Positions 17,101 to 27,793 of a DNA stretch of 63,724 bases are shown one piece after another. Within the stretch, counting starts at the first letter, position 1. Every line of letters starts with the position of its first letter. The translations under genes were made by a program, and so were the position numbers. This DNA is from Pseudomonadota bacterium (GTDB taxonomy: Bacteria > Pseudomonadota > Gammaproteobacteria > Burkholderiales > Burkholderiaceae_C). The stretch is taken from contig JAJZEC010000012.1 of assembly GCA_021805825.1 (NCBI GenBank), positions 1 to 63,724 of the forward strand, read 5' to 3'. The notes under the pieces were generated by a model. It was not told the origin of the DNA. It saw nothing but the letters and a program-made list of their open reading frames with translations, and made no database searches.

Positions 17101-19102
17101 TGCCCATGCAGTGCCGGCCGTGCGCCGCCGGTTGCCGCAGACGGCGACGCAGAAGATGGTGGCACAGACCATGGAGCAGGTGCTGCGCCTTCCCGGCCTG
17201 GCACTGGACGATGATTTCTTCGCCCTCGGCGGGCATTCGCTGGTCGCGGCGCAACTGGCGGCGCGCTTGCGCGAGCACACCGGCCTGGATGTGCAGATGC
17301 GCACCGTGTTCGACGCGCCCACCATCGAAGGGTTGACGCGTTGGATCGACACCCATGCCGGTGACGCCAGTGCGCAGGTCGGCAACATTGCCCGACGTGC
17401 CGATCCGCAGCGTGCGCCGGCCACGCTGCAGCAGGGGCGCATCTGGTTCCTAGAGCAACTCAACCCGGGGCTACCGACCTTCAATACTCCGTCGGCCCAC
17501 CGCCTGCGCGGCCCCCTGGATGCGCAGGCCCTGGAACGGGCGATCAATGCCATGGTGGCACGGCAGGAATCCCTGCGTACCGTCATCGTCGAGGAAGACG
17601 GCGTGCCGGTGCAGCGGGTGTTCCCGGAACTGCAGGTGCGCCTTGGCGCCGTGCAGGATCTGTCATCGCTTCCCCCGGCACAACGCGAAGTCGAACTGAT
17701 GGCCAGGCTGCAGGCACGCACCGCCGAGGTTTTCGATCTCTCCGAATCGCCGCTGTTCAAGATCGGGCTCTACCGCATGAGTGAGCAGTATCACGTGTTG
17801 TTCTTCATGCCCCACCACATCATCTGGGACGGTTGGTCCTTCGACCTCATTTACGACGAACTTGCCGCGCTGTACCCGGCCTGCGCCGAGCATCGATCGA
17901 TCGATCTGCCTCCGCTGGCCGTTGGCTACGGCGATTACGCAAGCTGGCAGCAGCAATGGCTGCAGAGCGACGAACTGCGCCGACAACTGGCCTACTGGCA
18001 GGCGCAGCTCACGCCGCTTCCAGCGCCGTTGAATCTGCCGCGCGACCATCCCCGTCCCAAAATGATGTCGGGCGGCGGCAACACGCATTGGTTTCGCTAC
18101 GATGCCGCATGGTTTGAAACCCTGCAGGCCTTTGCCCGCGCGCGGGATGCGACCCCGTTCATGCTGCTGCTGTCGGCCTTCGCCACCCTGCTGTGGCAGC
18201 AGTCGGGGCAAACAGACTTGATCATCGGCACGCCGGTACGCGGGCGCCCTTCGGTCGAACTGGAAAGGGTCATGGGCTTCTTCGTGAATGCCCTGCCGTT
18301 GCGTATCCGTGTCGATCCGGAAAAGCCCTTCGTTGATCTGCTGCGACAGGTGCGCACGGTGGTGCTGGATGCCTTCGCGGCGCAGGATGCACCGCTGGAG
18401 CAGATGGTGCAGTTCGCTTCGGTGGCTCGCGACGCCAGTCGCTCACCGATCTATCAATCCTTCTTTTCCTATCAGGATGTGCGTCAGCGCAACCAGCACT
18501 GGGGGCCACTCGAACAGGAGAATCTCGGCATCTACCAGCCCGCGGCGGTCGAGGACGTGCGTCTGTGGTTCATGGCACTGAACGACGGTGTCACCGGCGG
18601 CCTGACCTACAACACGGACATCTTCGAGGCGCCGCGCGTCGCGGGCTGGATGGAGCGCTACAGCCTGTTGCTGGATGAGGCCATGACCCACCCCCTGGTC
18701 GCGCTGCAGGCATTGCCATCGGTGCAGGCCGTGGGTGCCAGCACCCTTGCGGAGGCAACTGCACCAATGCAGTTGGAGGCTAACGTCAGTGCAACGCCCG
18801 CCCCCGGGGCGCCACCGCAGACGGAAAGCGAACGGCTGCTGGCTGGAATCTGGGCCGAGTTGCTGGGCACCGCCGACATCCAGACCGCGGATAATTTCTT
18901 CGACCTGGGCGGGCATTCGCTGCTGGTGATGGAGGCCCTTTCGCGCATGGAGCGCCTCACCAGCAAGAGAATCAGTCCGCGCCACTACATCGTCGGCTCG
19001 CTCGCGCAGGTTGCGCTGGCCTATGACGGCAGCAAGGCCGAGGGCAAGGGCCTGCTGCGCAGGCTGTTCGGCAAGCGCAACGACGCCGGCAGGCTGGCTT
19101 GA
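14165..19102 (+). CDS. NRPS, C-A-PCP-C-PCP
   Basis: 1645 aa, 40 bases after the hybrid gene and almost certainly in its operon. Order with approximate positions: condensation (HHMVYDG near 160), adenylation (TSGSTGKPKG near 635, WNMYGPTETTVWST, LPNGKIDR), carrier (GGHSLVAAQ, Ser near 1025), second condensation (from about 1086, HHIIWDG near 1218), terminal carrier (GGHSLLVME, Ser near 1585). All catalytic motifs look intact. The second condensation domain is followed directly by a carrier with no adenylation domain, so that last carrier must be loaded in trans or receive a finished chain. The protein ends about 40 residues after the carrier with a basic tail (LLRRLFGKR) and no thioesterase. 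Confidence 0.93.
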   Translation: MNEIQPHPSPFSPVDYDPFADSTPLAEVVPSTEAQREIWLACQLGGDATLAYNESITLDLKGSLDIAALGTALQALVERHDALRATFSADGEQMLIAEHLQLDLPVDDLRAQSPAIREAALQAAAQQAVSTPFDLRNGPLLRARLLRLADDHAALVLSAHHMVYDGWSFGVLMRDLGLLLTGRRDELPAPAGFAAFARALSERNDSAEAAADESYWLGRFATLPPVLELPFDHPRGRSRGFASQRVDHLLPADLVAALRQYGARCGATLFSTMLAGFGALMQRLSGNDEVVVGVPAAGQTLPGFEDTVGHGVNLLPLRLAPDPAAPLAMSLSQVQASVLDAFEHQHYTFGTLLQKLLVERDPSRIPLAPVMFNLDQAMNLDDFGALQIQLHSNPRRAENFELFVNAVPQTGGSLLLECQYASWLYDEQTVLRWLACFEALLRGICTHSDAPLGDLPIVTGEDHSRLLELNSTEMPLPQDLRLHVLLQAQAARSPQAVALRHGGDELSYAQLWARAHRLAHALRARGVQRGTRVGLCLPRDADMLPALLAVLVAGAGYVPLDPGFPAARLRDMAEDAQLALLLTKAECAEALPWPREHSLWLDADVDEIERHPETPPGADTRRDATGDSLAYMIYTSGSTGKPKGVMLPHKAVVNFLLAVAKRPGLAPGDCLLAVTTLSFDIAVLELLFPLSVGATVVLASREQAADGFALRALLEESGANAMQATPSTWRLLFGAGWGGTPGLKALVGGEPLPVDLAAQLRRSCGSVWNMYGPTETTVWSTCWELPGDGTPMAIGTPLANTQVWILDSRGGLCPIGVPGEIHIGGASVALGYWQREQLTAERFLPNTFADGDGNRMYRTGDRGRWRNDGLLEHLGRLDFQVKLRGFRIELGDVESHLADHPQVAQALAMVREDVPGDARLVAYVVARDPASPPATGDLREHLKQGLPAYMIPQHVVPLPALPLLPNGKIDRKQLPSPLAAHAVPAVRRRLPQTATQKMVAQTMEQVLRLPGLALDDDFFALGGHSLVAAQLAARLREHTGLDVQMRTVFDAPTIEGLTRWIDTHAGDASAQVGNIARRADPQRAPATLQQGRIWFLEQLNPGLPTFNTPSAHRLRGPLDAQALERAINAMVARQESLRTVIVEEDGVPVQRVFPELQVRLGAVQDLSSLPPAQREVELMARLQARTAEVFDLSESPLFKIGLYRMSEQYHVLFFMPHHIIWDGWSFDLIYDELAALYPACAEHRSIDLPPLAVGYGDYASWQQQWLQSDELRRQLAYWQAQLTPLPAPLNLPRDHPRPKMMSGGGNTHWFRYDAAWFETLQAFARARDATPFMLLLSAFATLLWQQSGQTDLIIGTPVRGRPSVELERVMGFFVNALPLRIRVDPEKPFVDLLRQVRTVVLDAFAAQDAPLEQMVQFASVARDASRSPIYQSFFSYQDVRQRNQHWGPLEQENLGIYQPAAVEDVRLWFMALNDGVTGGLTYNTDIFEAPRVAGWMERYSLLLDEAMTHPLVALQALPSVQAVGASTLAEATAPMQLEANVSATPAPGAPPQTESERLLAGIWAELLGTADIQTADNFFDLGGHSLLVMEALSRMERLTSKRISPRHYIVGSLAQVALAYDGSKAEGKGLLRRLFGKRNDAGRLA

Positions 19103-19142
19103 TGCCGGGGCCCGAGCAGATCGTTCCCGACAGGAGACATCG

Positions 19143-20189
19143 ATGATCCAGGACACCGCTTTGCCGGCCGGGCCGGCGGCCGGCGTCGTGCAGGCCCCGC
19201 TCAGCATGCGCGAACCGCTGCCCGTTCCAGTCGTTCGGGCCGAAGATCTTCCCTATGAGGCCTACCTGAGCCAATTCGTTCGCCGCAATCGCCCGGTCGT
19301 GATCGACGGTGCCGCGGCACGCTGGCCGGCGATGCAGCGCTGGAACCCTGACTACTTCCGTAGCCGTTTCGGGGATCAGACCGTCCAGGTGTCGTACAAG
19401 CAGCGCATGCGGATGGCCGAGTTCGTGGATGCCGTGCTGGCCTCGACGGCCGAGGTGCCGGGCCCCTACCTGTACCGAACCTTCCTGCACGAGCATATGC
19501 CGGCCTTGCTCCCAGATCTGATCCCCGAGAACCCCTACACCTTCGCTGCCCGCTACGGCAGTCCGCTGATGCCGCAACGGTGGTGGCGGCCGGATGGCTA
19601 CCTCAAACTGCTGATGGGCGGTGTTGGAAGCAGTTTCCCGGTGATGCACTATGACCTGGAGCACGCGCACGCACAGATCACCGAAATCTACGGTGACAAG
19701 GAGTTCTATCTGTTCAGCCCGGAGGATGGGCAACATCTGTATCCGCGGCCACTGCAAGTCAATTGGTCGCAGGTTGACAACCCGGCTGCCCCGGATCTGT
19801 CCCGGTTTCCTCAGATGGCTTCGGCGACCCCCTGGCGGGCGGTGCTCAAGCCCGGGCAGACGATTTTCGTACCCATGCTGTGGTGGCACGCGGCCCGACC
19901 GCTGTCGGTGTCGATATCGGTTTGCACGAACACGCTGGATCGCTCCAACTGGGCGGGATTTGTCGCCGACGTCTGCGCGAGCCCCGAGGGCCAACCCTTC
20001 AAGCGCCTGCTCAAGAGAGGCTACTTCAGTGGCGCTGGAGCCTTGATGCATGCCATGGAGGATTTCCAGAACCTCGCGCCCGGACTGGCCAGAGCCTTGA
20101 AATTCCCGGGCGCCGTGTCGGCGGCGGCGCCCGGTTGGCGCTCGGATCCCTCGACCCGGAAGCTGGAGTTTCGCATTCCTGTGGCCTGA
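19143..20189 (+). CDS. JmjC/cupin_8-type Fe(II)/2-oxoglutarate oxygenase
   Basis: 348 aa, with an AGGAG site just before ATG 19143 and 40 bases after the NRPS. RPVVIDGAAARWPA (about residue 51) is the usual opening of cupin_8 (PF13621) oxygenases. The metal site appears as HYD in VMHYDLEHAH (about residue 168) and the distal His in MLWWHAARPLS (about residue 250). Members hydroxylate protein or amino-acid side chains using 2-oxoglutarate. At the end of an NRPS operon, its likely role is hydroxylation of a carrier-bound or released amino acid of the product; this is inferred from context. Confidence 0.85.
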   Translation: MIQDTALPAGPAAGVVQAPLSMREPLPVPVVRAEDLPYEAYLSQFVRRNRPVVIDGAAARWPAMQRWNPDYFRSRFGDQTVQVSYKQRMRMAEFVDAVLASTAEVPGPYLYRTFLHEHMPALLPDLIPENPYTFAARYGSPLMPQRWWRPDGYLKLLMGGVGSSFPVMHYDLEHAHAQITEIYGDKEFYLFSPEDGQHLYPRPLQVNWSQVDNPAAPDLSRFPQMASATPWRAVLKPGQTIFVPMLWWHAARPLSVSISVCTNTLDRSNWAGFVADVCASPEGQPFKRLLKRGYFSGAGALMHAMEDFQNLAPGLARALKFPGAVSAAAPGWRSDPSTRKLEFRIPVA

Positions 20190-20413
20190 GCGACCTTGTC
20201 GGAAGCCAAGCTGTGCGCGGCAAGGGCAAGGACGGCTCCACGGCGCAGTGCGTAGGGGCGCAGGTATGATTTCGCTGCGCCTCGCCGGAGGTTCCGAAAG
20301 CCTGGGCATTGCACTGCCCGCATGCCTCAAGTCGGGGCTGGCCTGCGCCGAAGTGGCCGACAAAGCATTGCACAACACGCTTGTGCCATTGGGAAGCGTG
20401 CTCGGGGCGTGCG

Positions 20414-22554
<2,141 letters not shown>

Positions 22555-22575
22555 GCATCAGGCAGGCGCGAACCC

Positions 22576-23922
22576 TCAGCTGGCGGCCGGAGCGCGCCGC
22601 AGCAACCACCCCACGAAGCGCCGTCCATACACCGGCTGGCGCCACAGCAGCCACGCGCAGGCCACGGCGTTGAGCAGCGCCACGCTGAACAGCAGTTCCG
22701 GCACCGACACCCCGGCGGCCAGCAGCGCCGCGCAATAGCCGCTGCAGACGATCATGTACAGGGCGTTGAGGATGTTGTTCGCGGCGATCACCCGCGCGCG
22801 GTGGCTGGCGGGGGTGTGCTGCTGGATCAGGGCGTACAGCGGGACGCTGTAGACCCCGGCACTGGCCGACAGCAGCAGCAGGTCGGCCATCACCCTCCAG
22901 TGTGCCGCACGGCCCAGGAAGGCGGCGATGCCCTGCAGCGCCACCGGCTGCGCCAGCCCGCGCGTGGCCAGGTAGAGGTCGACGCCGAACAGGGTCATTC
23001 CGATCGCCCCCAGCGGCACCAGCCCGGGCTCGACCCGACCCCGCGCCAGCCAGGCACAGGCCAGCGAGCCCAGCCCCACACCGACGGAAAACACCGCCAG
23101 CAGCAGCGACGCCACCTGCTCGTCGCCGCCCAGGACATGCCGGGCGAACACCGGGAACTGGGTCAGGAACGCAACCCCGTAGAACCACATCCAGGAAATC
23201 GCGAGCAGGGCCTGCAGCAGCAGCGGATCGCGCGCCGCCAGGCGCAGGTTGGCCAGGGTCTCGCGCACCGGGTTCCAGCCCACGCGCAAGCCCGGATCCA
23301 GCGCCGGCGTGCGCGGAATGCGCAGCGAAGCCGCACAGCCCGCCAGCGCCACCAGCACACAGCTGAGCCCGACCAGCAGCGGGCCTTCGCGCAGGCCCAT
23401 CAGCAGCCCGCCGGCGAGATTGCCGAGCAGGATGGCGACGAAGGTCCCCATTTCGGTCATGCCGTTGCCCCCCGTCAGCTCGGAGCTGTCCAGGTGCTGC
23501 GGAAGGTAGGCGTACTTGGCCGGGCCGAACAGCGTCGAATGCAGGCCCATGCCGAAGGTGCAGGCGAGCAGGGCGGGGACGTTGGCCGTCGCGAAGCCCC
23601 ACAGCGCCAGCAGCATGATGGCGATCTCCAGCAGCTTCACCCCGCGCATCAGCCGCTCCTTGGGCCATTTGTCGGACAACTGCCCGCTGGTGGCCGAGAA
23701 CAGCACGAAGGGCAGGATGTACAGCGCGGCGATCAGGTTCACCATGAGCCCGGCGGGCAGCGCCGACGCCGCCTGCACCCGGTAGGCGATCATCACGGTG
23801 AAGCCGAACTTGAACAGGTTGTCGTTCGCCGCGCCTCCGAACTGGGTCCAGAAGAACGGGGCGAAGCGCCGCTGGCGCAGCAGCGCGAACTGGTGCGGGC
23901 GCTCCGCGGAAGGGTGCATCAT
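22576..23922 (-). CDS. MFS transporter, LplT/Aas-like lysophospholipid transporter family
   Basis: 448 aa with about 12 hydrophobic helices. The opening FAPFFWTQFGGAANDNLFK (about residue 20) and the GPAKYAYLPQHL segment (about residue 135) are hallmarks of the LplT branch of the major facilitator superfamily, which flips lysophospholipids inward. In many Proteobacteria this module is fused to acyltransferase and acyl-ACP synthetase domains (Aas); here it ends after the transporter and neither partner is adjacent. It is convergent with tgt and divergent from the arabinose-type operon. ATG 23922 and ATG 23919 are adjacent alternatives. Confidence 0.8.
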   Translation of the reverse strand: MMHPSAERPHQFALLRQRRFAPFFWTQFGGAANDNLFKFGFTVMIAYRVQAASALPAGLMVNLIAALYILPFVLFSATSGQLSDKWPKERLMRGVKLLEIAIMLLALWGFATANVPALLACTFGMGLHSTLFGPAKYAYLPQHLDSSELTGGNGMTEMGTFVAILLGNLAGGLLMGLREGPLLVGLSCVLVALAGCAASLRIPRTPALDPGLRVGWNPVRETLANLRLAARDPLLLQALLAISWMWFYGVAFLTQFPVFARHVLGGDEQVASLLLAVFSVGVGLGSLACAWLARGRVEPGLVPLGAIGMTLFGVDLYLATRGLAQPVALQGIAAFLGRAAHWRVMADLLLLSASAGVYSVPLYALIQQHTPASHRARVIAANNILNALYMIVCSGYCAALLAAGVSVPELLFSVALLNAVACAWLLWRQPVYGRRFVGWLLRRAPAAS

Positions 23923-24034
23923 CGCGACCTGCAGAAGTGGGAGTCAGGCCCGATCATGACACAATCCCGTACCACATTCGCCCGGCCGGGGCGCAGCGGA
24001 TGCGTCCCGCCGCGATCACTTCCCAGCACACCCC

Positions 24035-24907
24035 ATGCGCGCCATCGTCCGCCTGCTGCGACCGCATCAGTACATCAAGAACGGCTTTGTGCTCATCGGG
24101 CTGGTATTCGGACAGAGTCGCGACTGGCTCGATGCAGCCCATGCGGCCACGGCCTTCGCGGCCTTCTGCCTGGCCGCCAGCTGTGTGTACGTGGTCAATG
24201 ACGTCTTCGACCTGCAGGCCGACCGCATGCACCCGGTGAAGTGCCAGCGCCCGCTGGCCAGCGGGGCGGTTCAGCTGTCGACCGCGTGGTGGCTGGCCGC
24301 CATTCTGGCGGCGGGCGCGCTGGCGATGGCTGCGGCCGTGGGCTGGCTCGCCGCAGTGTTCATCCTGCTGTACCTGCTGCGCAACCTCGCCTATTCGGTG
24401 CGGCTCAAGCATGTGGTGCTCCTCGATGTGTTCATCATCTCGGCCGGATTCATGTTGCGCATCCTGATCGGCACCAGCGGCATCGGCATACCCCCGTCGC
24501 AATGGCTGCTGCTCACCGGGCTGATGCTGACCCTGTTCCTGGGTTTCGCCAAGCGACGCGCCGAACTCGTCGCACCGGATCGCGCCGGGTCGCTCCAGCC
24601 CGCGGCGGCGCGCCGCGTGCTCGACGACTACAGCCCGGCGCTGCTCGACCAGCTGACCGGGATCACCGCGGCCTGCACCATCCTCAGCTACGGCCTGTAC
24701 ACGGTCAGCCCTGTGACGGTGCGCATCCACGGCACCTATGCGCTGTTCTACACGCTGCCCTTTGTCATCTACGGCATCTTCCGCTACCTGTTCCTGCTGC
24801 ACCACCGGGCGCGCGGCAACGACACCGCGCGTGACCTGCTGGCCGATCGCCACCTGATCGCCGCCGCCTGCGGCTGGATGGCCACCAGCGCGATCATCCT
24901 GCGATGA
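24035..24907 (+). CDS. UbiA-family polyprenyl-phosphate phosphoribosyltransferase (DPPR synthase-like)
   Basis: A 290-aa inner-membrane protein of about eight helices. LLRPHQYIKNGFVLIG (about residue 7) and the metal-binding NDVFDLQADRMHP (about residue 55) identify the branch of the UbiA superfamily that includes mycobacterial Rv3806c, which transfers phosphoribosyl from PRPP to decaprenyl phosphate. It opens an operon of five overlapping genes followed by DprE1-like and DprE2-like enzymes, which supports this reading over ubiquinone or heme prenylation. The stop overlaps the next start as ATGA. In this organism the lipid is more likely undecaprenyl or octaprenyl phosphate. Confidence 0.82.
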   Translation: MRAIVRLLRPHQYIKNGFVLIGLVFGQSRDWLDAAHAATAFAAFCLAASCVYVVNDVFDLQADRMHPVKCQRPLASGAVQLSTAWWLAAILAAGALAMAAAVGWLAAVFILLYLLRNLAYSVRLKHVVLLDVFIISAGFMLRILIGTSGIGIPPSQWLLLTGLMLTLFLGFAKRRAELVAPDRAGSLQPAAARRVLDDYSPALLDQLTGITAACTILSYGLYTVSPVTVRIHGTYALFYTLPFVIYGIFRYLFLLHHRARGNDTARDLLADRHLIAAACGWMATSAIILR

Positions 24908-25095
24908 GCAAGGTCAACGTCGGCGGATCGCCGCTGCTCTCGAGCACGCGGATGATCGCGGTCGCGGCGTGGAACTGCCAGCGGCGGTTCGCCCGCTGCA
25001 ATCTGTACCTGCGCGCGATGATCCACCGCATCCGCGTTGTGCCCCATCTGCGCATCGACCTCGCCGGGCGCTGGATGCTGGGTGCCTCGGCATGA
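24904..25095 (+). CDS. Small 63-aa protein of unknown function
   Basis: An ATG at 24904 overlaps the stop of the UbiA-type gene (ATGA), and its own stop overlaps the ATG of the DprE1-like gene at 25092 (again ATGA). Third-codon positions are almost all G or C, as in the real genes around it. The product is arginine-rich, with motifs SKVNVGGSPLLSSTRMI and a central CQRRFARCNLYLRAM holding two cysteines; I see no membrane helix. I do not recognise a family. The double coupling argues that it is translated and works with its neighbours, possibly as an accessory subunit, but it could merely be a translational bridge. Confidence 0.5.
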   Translation: MSKVNVGGSPLLSSTRMIAVAAWNCQRRFARCNLYLRAMIHRIRVVPHLRIDLAGRWMLGASA

Positions 25096-26390
25096 ACCGC
25101 TGGCCCGGCTGGGGACGCCTTCCGGCGCCGGGCCCGGCGCGGGTGCTCCGACCCGAACTGCGATCGGCGCCGATCGACCTCGCGGGCGCGGCGCCGGTGC
25201 TGGCCTTCGGGCGCGGGCGCAGCTATGGTGACGTCTGCCAGAACAGCGGCGGGGTGCTGGTGGATACCTCGGGCCTCGACCGCTGGATGGATTTCGACCC
25301 GCACAGCGGCGTGCTGCGCTGCGAAGCCGGCGTGCGGCTGCGCGACATCCTGCAACTGGCCGTGCCGCGTGGCTGGTTCCTGCCGGTGACTCCGGGGACG
25401 CGCGAGGTCACGGTGGGCGGGGCCATCGCCAACGATGTGCACGGCAAGAACCACCACGATGCCGGCAGCTTCGGCCACCACCTGCGCTGCTTCGAGCTGT
25501 TGCGCAGCAGCGGCGAGCGCATGCTGTGCAGCCCGCGCCACAACCCTGCATGGTTCGCGGCCACGATCGGCGGCCTCGGACTGACCGGGCTGCTGACCTG
25601 GGCCGAGCTGCAACTGGCGCCGGTGTGCAACGACTTCATGCTTGTCCACACCCGGCGCTTCCGCTCGCTCGAGGAATTCTGGGAGATCAACGACGCCTGC
25701 ATGGCGCAGTGGCCCTACACGGTGGCCTGGGTCGATTGCGTTGCCCGCGGTGCCGCACAAGGCCGTGGGGTCTACATGGCGGCGCGCCACGCGCCGCCCC
25801 AGGAGCGCCTGCCGCCTTGGCGCGAACGCCGGCGCAGCATGCCCCTGGTGCCTCCGCTGTCGCTCGTCAACGCCGTCTCGCTGCGCGCCTTCAACACCCT
25901 GTACTGGCACCGCTCGCGCACGCAGGACGAGTTGCTGCACTATGTGGCCTATTTCCATCCGCTGGACTCGATCGCGCACTGGAACCGCATCTACGGCCCG
26001 CGTGGCTTCTACCAGTACCAGTGCGTGGTGCCCCCGCCGTCGATGCGCGAGGCGGTCGCCGAACTGCTGCGGCGCATCGCGCGCAGCGGGCAGGGCTCCT
26101 TCCTCGCCGTGCTGAAGACCTTCGGCGAGCGGCCGAGCCTGGGCATGCTGTCCTTCCCGCGCCCGGGAGCGACCCTGGCGCTGGATTTCCCCAACCGCGG
26201 GCAAGCCACCACCCGGCTGTTCGAGGATCTCGACGCCGTGGTGCGCCAGGCCGGCGGCGCGCTGTACCCGGCGAAGGACGCGCGCATGCCGGCTGCGATG
26301 TTCGCCGCCGGCTATCCTCAGGCGCAGCGCTTCGAGGGCTACCTCGATCCTGCGTTCGGCTCGGACTTCTGGAGGCGCGTGCGCGCCTGA
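25092..26390 (+). CDS. DprE1-like FAD-dependent decaprenylphosphoryl-ribose 2-oxidase
   Basis: 432 aa. GRGRSYGDVCQNSGG (about residue 38) and the VTPGTREVTVGGAIANDVHG segment (about residue 95), including the NDVHGKNHH histidine-rich loop, are the FAD/PP-loop signatures of DprE1, which oxidises the 2'-OH of polyprenylphosphoryl-ribose. ALYPAKDARMP near the C-terminus carries the Lys conserved in the family. The start is the ATG overlapping the stop of the 63-aa ORF; an in-frame upstream ATG (24969) would add unconserved residues. With the next gene it forms the two-step epimerase that makes polyprenylphosphoryl-arabinose. Confidence 0.87.
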   Translation: MNRWPGWGRLPAPGPARVLRPELRSAPIDLAGAAPVLAFGRGRSYGDVCQNSGGVLVDTSGLDRWMDFDPHSGVLRCEAGVRLRDILQLAVPRGWFLPVTPGTREVTVGGAIANDVHGKNHHDAGSFGHHLRCFELLRSSGERMLCSPRHNPAWFAATIGGLGLTGLLTWAELQLAPVCNDFMLVHTRRFRSLEEFWEINDACMAQWPYTVAWVDCVARGAAQGRGVYMAARHAPPQERLPPWRERRRSMPLVPPLSLVNAVSLRAFNTLYWHRSRTQDELLHYVAYFHPLDSIAHWNRIYGPRGFYQYQCVVPPPSMREAVAELLRRIARSGQGSFLAVLKTFGERPSLGMLSFPRPGATLALDFPNRGQATTRLFEDLDAVVRQAGGALYPAKDARMPAAMFAAGYPQAQRFEGYLDPAFGSDFWRRVRA

Positions 26391-26395
26391 ACCCC

Positions 26396-27136
26396 ATGCG
26401 CAATGTTCTGATCTTCGGCGCGACCTCGGCCATCGCCCACGCCACCGCGCGCCGGATGGTCGCCCGTGGCTGCCACGTGTTCGCCGTCGGACGCAACCCG
26501 GACAAGCTCGACGCGCTGCTGGCCGACCTGCGCGTGCGCGCGGGCCCGCAACAGATCATCGCCGGCGCGCAGGCCGACCTCGACCGTATCGACGGTCATC
26601 GGGCGCTCTTCGATGCCGCCATGCAGGCGCTGGGCGGCATCGACACCGTGCTCATCGCGCATGGCGTGCTGCCCGAGCAGTCCGCGTGCGAGCAGTCGGT
26701 GGAGGCACTGCTGGCCGCGCTGCACACCAACGGCAGCAGCGCCATCGCGCTGGCCGCCGAGGCAGCGCGGCGGCTGTCCAGCCCGGGAACCATCGCGGCC
26801 ATCGGCTCGGTCGCCGGTGACCGCGGGCGGCAGAGCAACTATGCCTACGGCGCGGCCAAGGGCATGCTCGATCGCTACCTGCAGGGCCTGCGCAACCGCC
26901 TGCGTGCGCGCTCCATCCAGGTGCTGATGGTCAAGCCCGGCTTCGTCGATACGCCGATGACCGCCGGCTTCGCCCGCAAGGGCCCGCTGTGGGCAAGCGC
27001 GGATCGCATCGCCGGGGGCATTGTCGCGGCCATCGAGCGGCGACGGGATGTCGTCTACCTCCCCTGGTTCTGGAGGCCGATCATGCTGATCGTCCAGCAT
27101 ATTCCGGAGCGCGTGTTCAAGAGGCTGTCGCTGTGA
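26396..27136 (+). CDS. DprE2-like short-chain dehydrogenase (2-keto-ribose reductase)
   Basis: A 246-aa short-chain dehydrogenase/reductase. It has a cofactor loop like GATSAIAHATA (residues 7-17), the catalytic Ser region IAAIGSVAGDRG (about residue 140) and YAYGAAKG with the YxxxK pair (about residue 156). The C-terminal hydrophobic segment (WFWRPIMLIVQHIP) is typical of DprE2 enzymes, which work at the membrane with DprE1. It begins five bases after the DprE1-like gene and its stop overlaps the next start. It reduces the keto intermediate to the arabinose epimer; the assignment rests on family and operon context. Confidence 0.85.
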   Translation: MRNVLIFGATSAIAHATARRMVARGCHVFAVGRNPDKLDALLADLRVRAGPQQIIAGAQADLDRIDGHRALFDAAMQALGGIDTVLIAHGVLPEQSACEQSVEALLAALHTNGSSAIALAAEAARRLSSPGTIAAIGSVAGDRGRQSNYAYGAAKGMLDRYLQGLRNRLRARSIQVLMVKPGFVDTPMTAGFARKGPLWASADRIAGGIVAAIERRRDVVYLPWFWRPIMLIVQHIPERVFKRLSL

Positions 27137-27753
27137 GCAGCCCCTGCGCTCCACGGGGAAGCTGGATCGCCTTCGACTTCGATGGCACCCTGACCCGCCG
27201 CGACAGCCTGCTGCCCTTCCTGCACATGGTGCTGGGTGGCGCGCGGCTGGCCGCCGCGCTGGCGCTGGAATCGCCCTGGCTGGCCGCCTATGCCAGCGGA
27301 CTGCTGGACAACGAGCGGACGAAGGTGCATGTGCTGCGGCGCACCCTCGGCGGGCGCCGGCGGGAGGATCTGCAGGATCAGGGCCGGCGCTTCGCCGAGG
27401 ACCATGTGCAAGCGCTGCTCCGGCCGGGCTCCATGCAGCGCCTGCGACACCATCTGGAAGCTGGCCACCGCTGCGTGCTGGTGACGGCCTCGCTGACCCT
27501 GTACACCCGTCCCTGGGGGCTGGCGCAGGGATTTGTCGAGGTGCTGGGCAGCGAACTCGATTTCGACGCCGACGGGATCGCCAGCGGCGCATTGCGCGGC
27601 GCCAACTGCTACGGCCCGGAAAAGCTGCGCAGGTTGCGTGCCTTGCTCGACGGGCAGGCGCTGGCCGCAGCCTACGGGGATAGCCGGGGAGATCGCGAGA
27701 TGCTGAGCATCGCGGCGCAGCCGCACTGGATCGGCAGGCCGCACAGCGGCTGA
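27133..27753 (+). CDS. HAD-family phosphatase (HAD-IB type)
   Basis: 206 aa from GTG 27133, which overlaps the DprE2-like stop as GTGA. Motif I is FDFDGTLTRRDS (about residue 14), motif II is VTASLTLY (about residue 117), and motif IV is AYGDSRGDREML (about residue 182). This is a complete HAD catalytic set of the HAD-IB/SerB-like type. In mycobacteria the 5-phosphate of decaprenyl-phosphoribose is thought to be removed by a separate phosphatase; the position here suggests this HAD enzyme does that step. This is an inference from the operon. Confidence 0.8.
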   Translation: MSSPCAPRGSWIAFDFDGTLTRRDSLLPFLHMVLGGARLAAALALESPWLAAYASGLLDNERTKVHVLRRTLGGRRREDLQDQGRRFAEDHVQALLRPGSMQRLRHHLEAGHRCVLVTASLTLYTRPWGLAQGFVEVLGSELDFDADGIASGALRGANCYGPEKLRRLRALLDGQALAAAYGDSRGDREMLSIAAQPHWIGRPHSG

Positions 27754-27793
27754 GCCGGCCACGTGGCTTGCCGGCGCAGCCTACACTGGGCAT

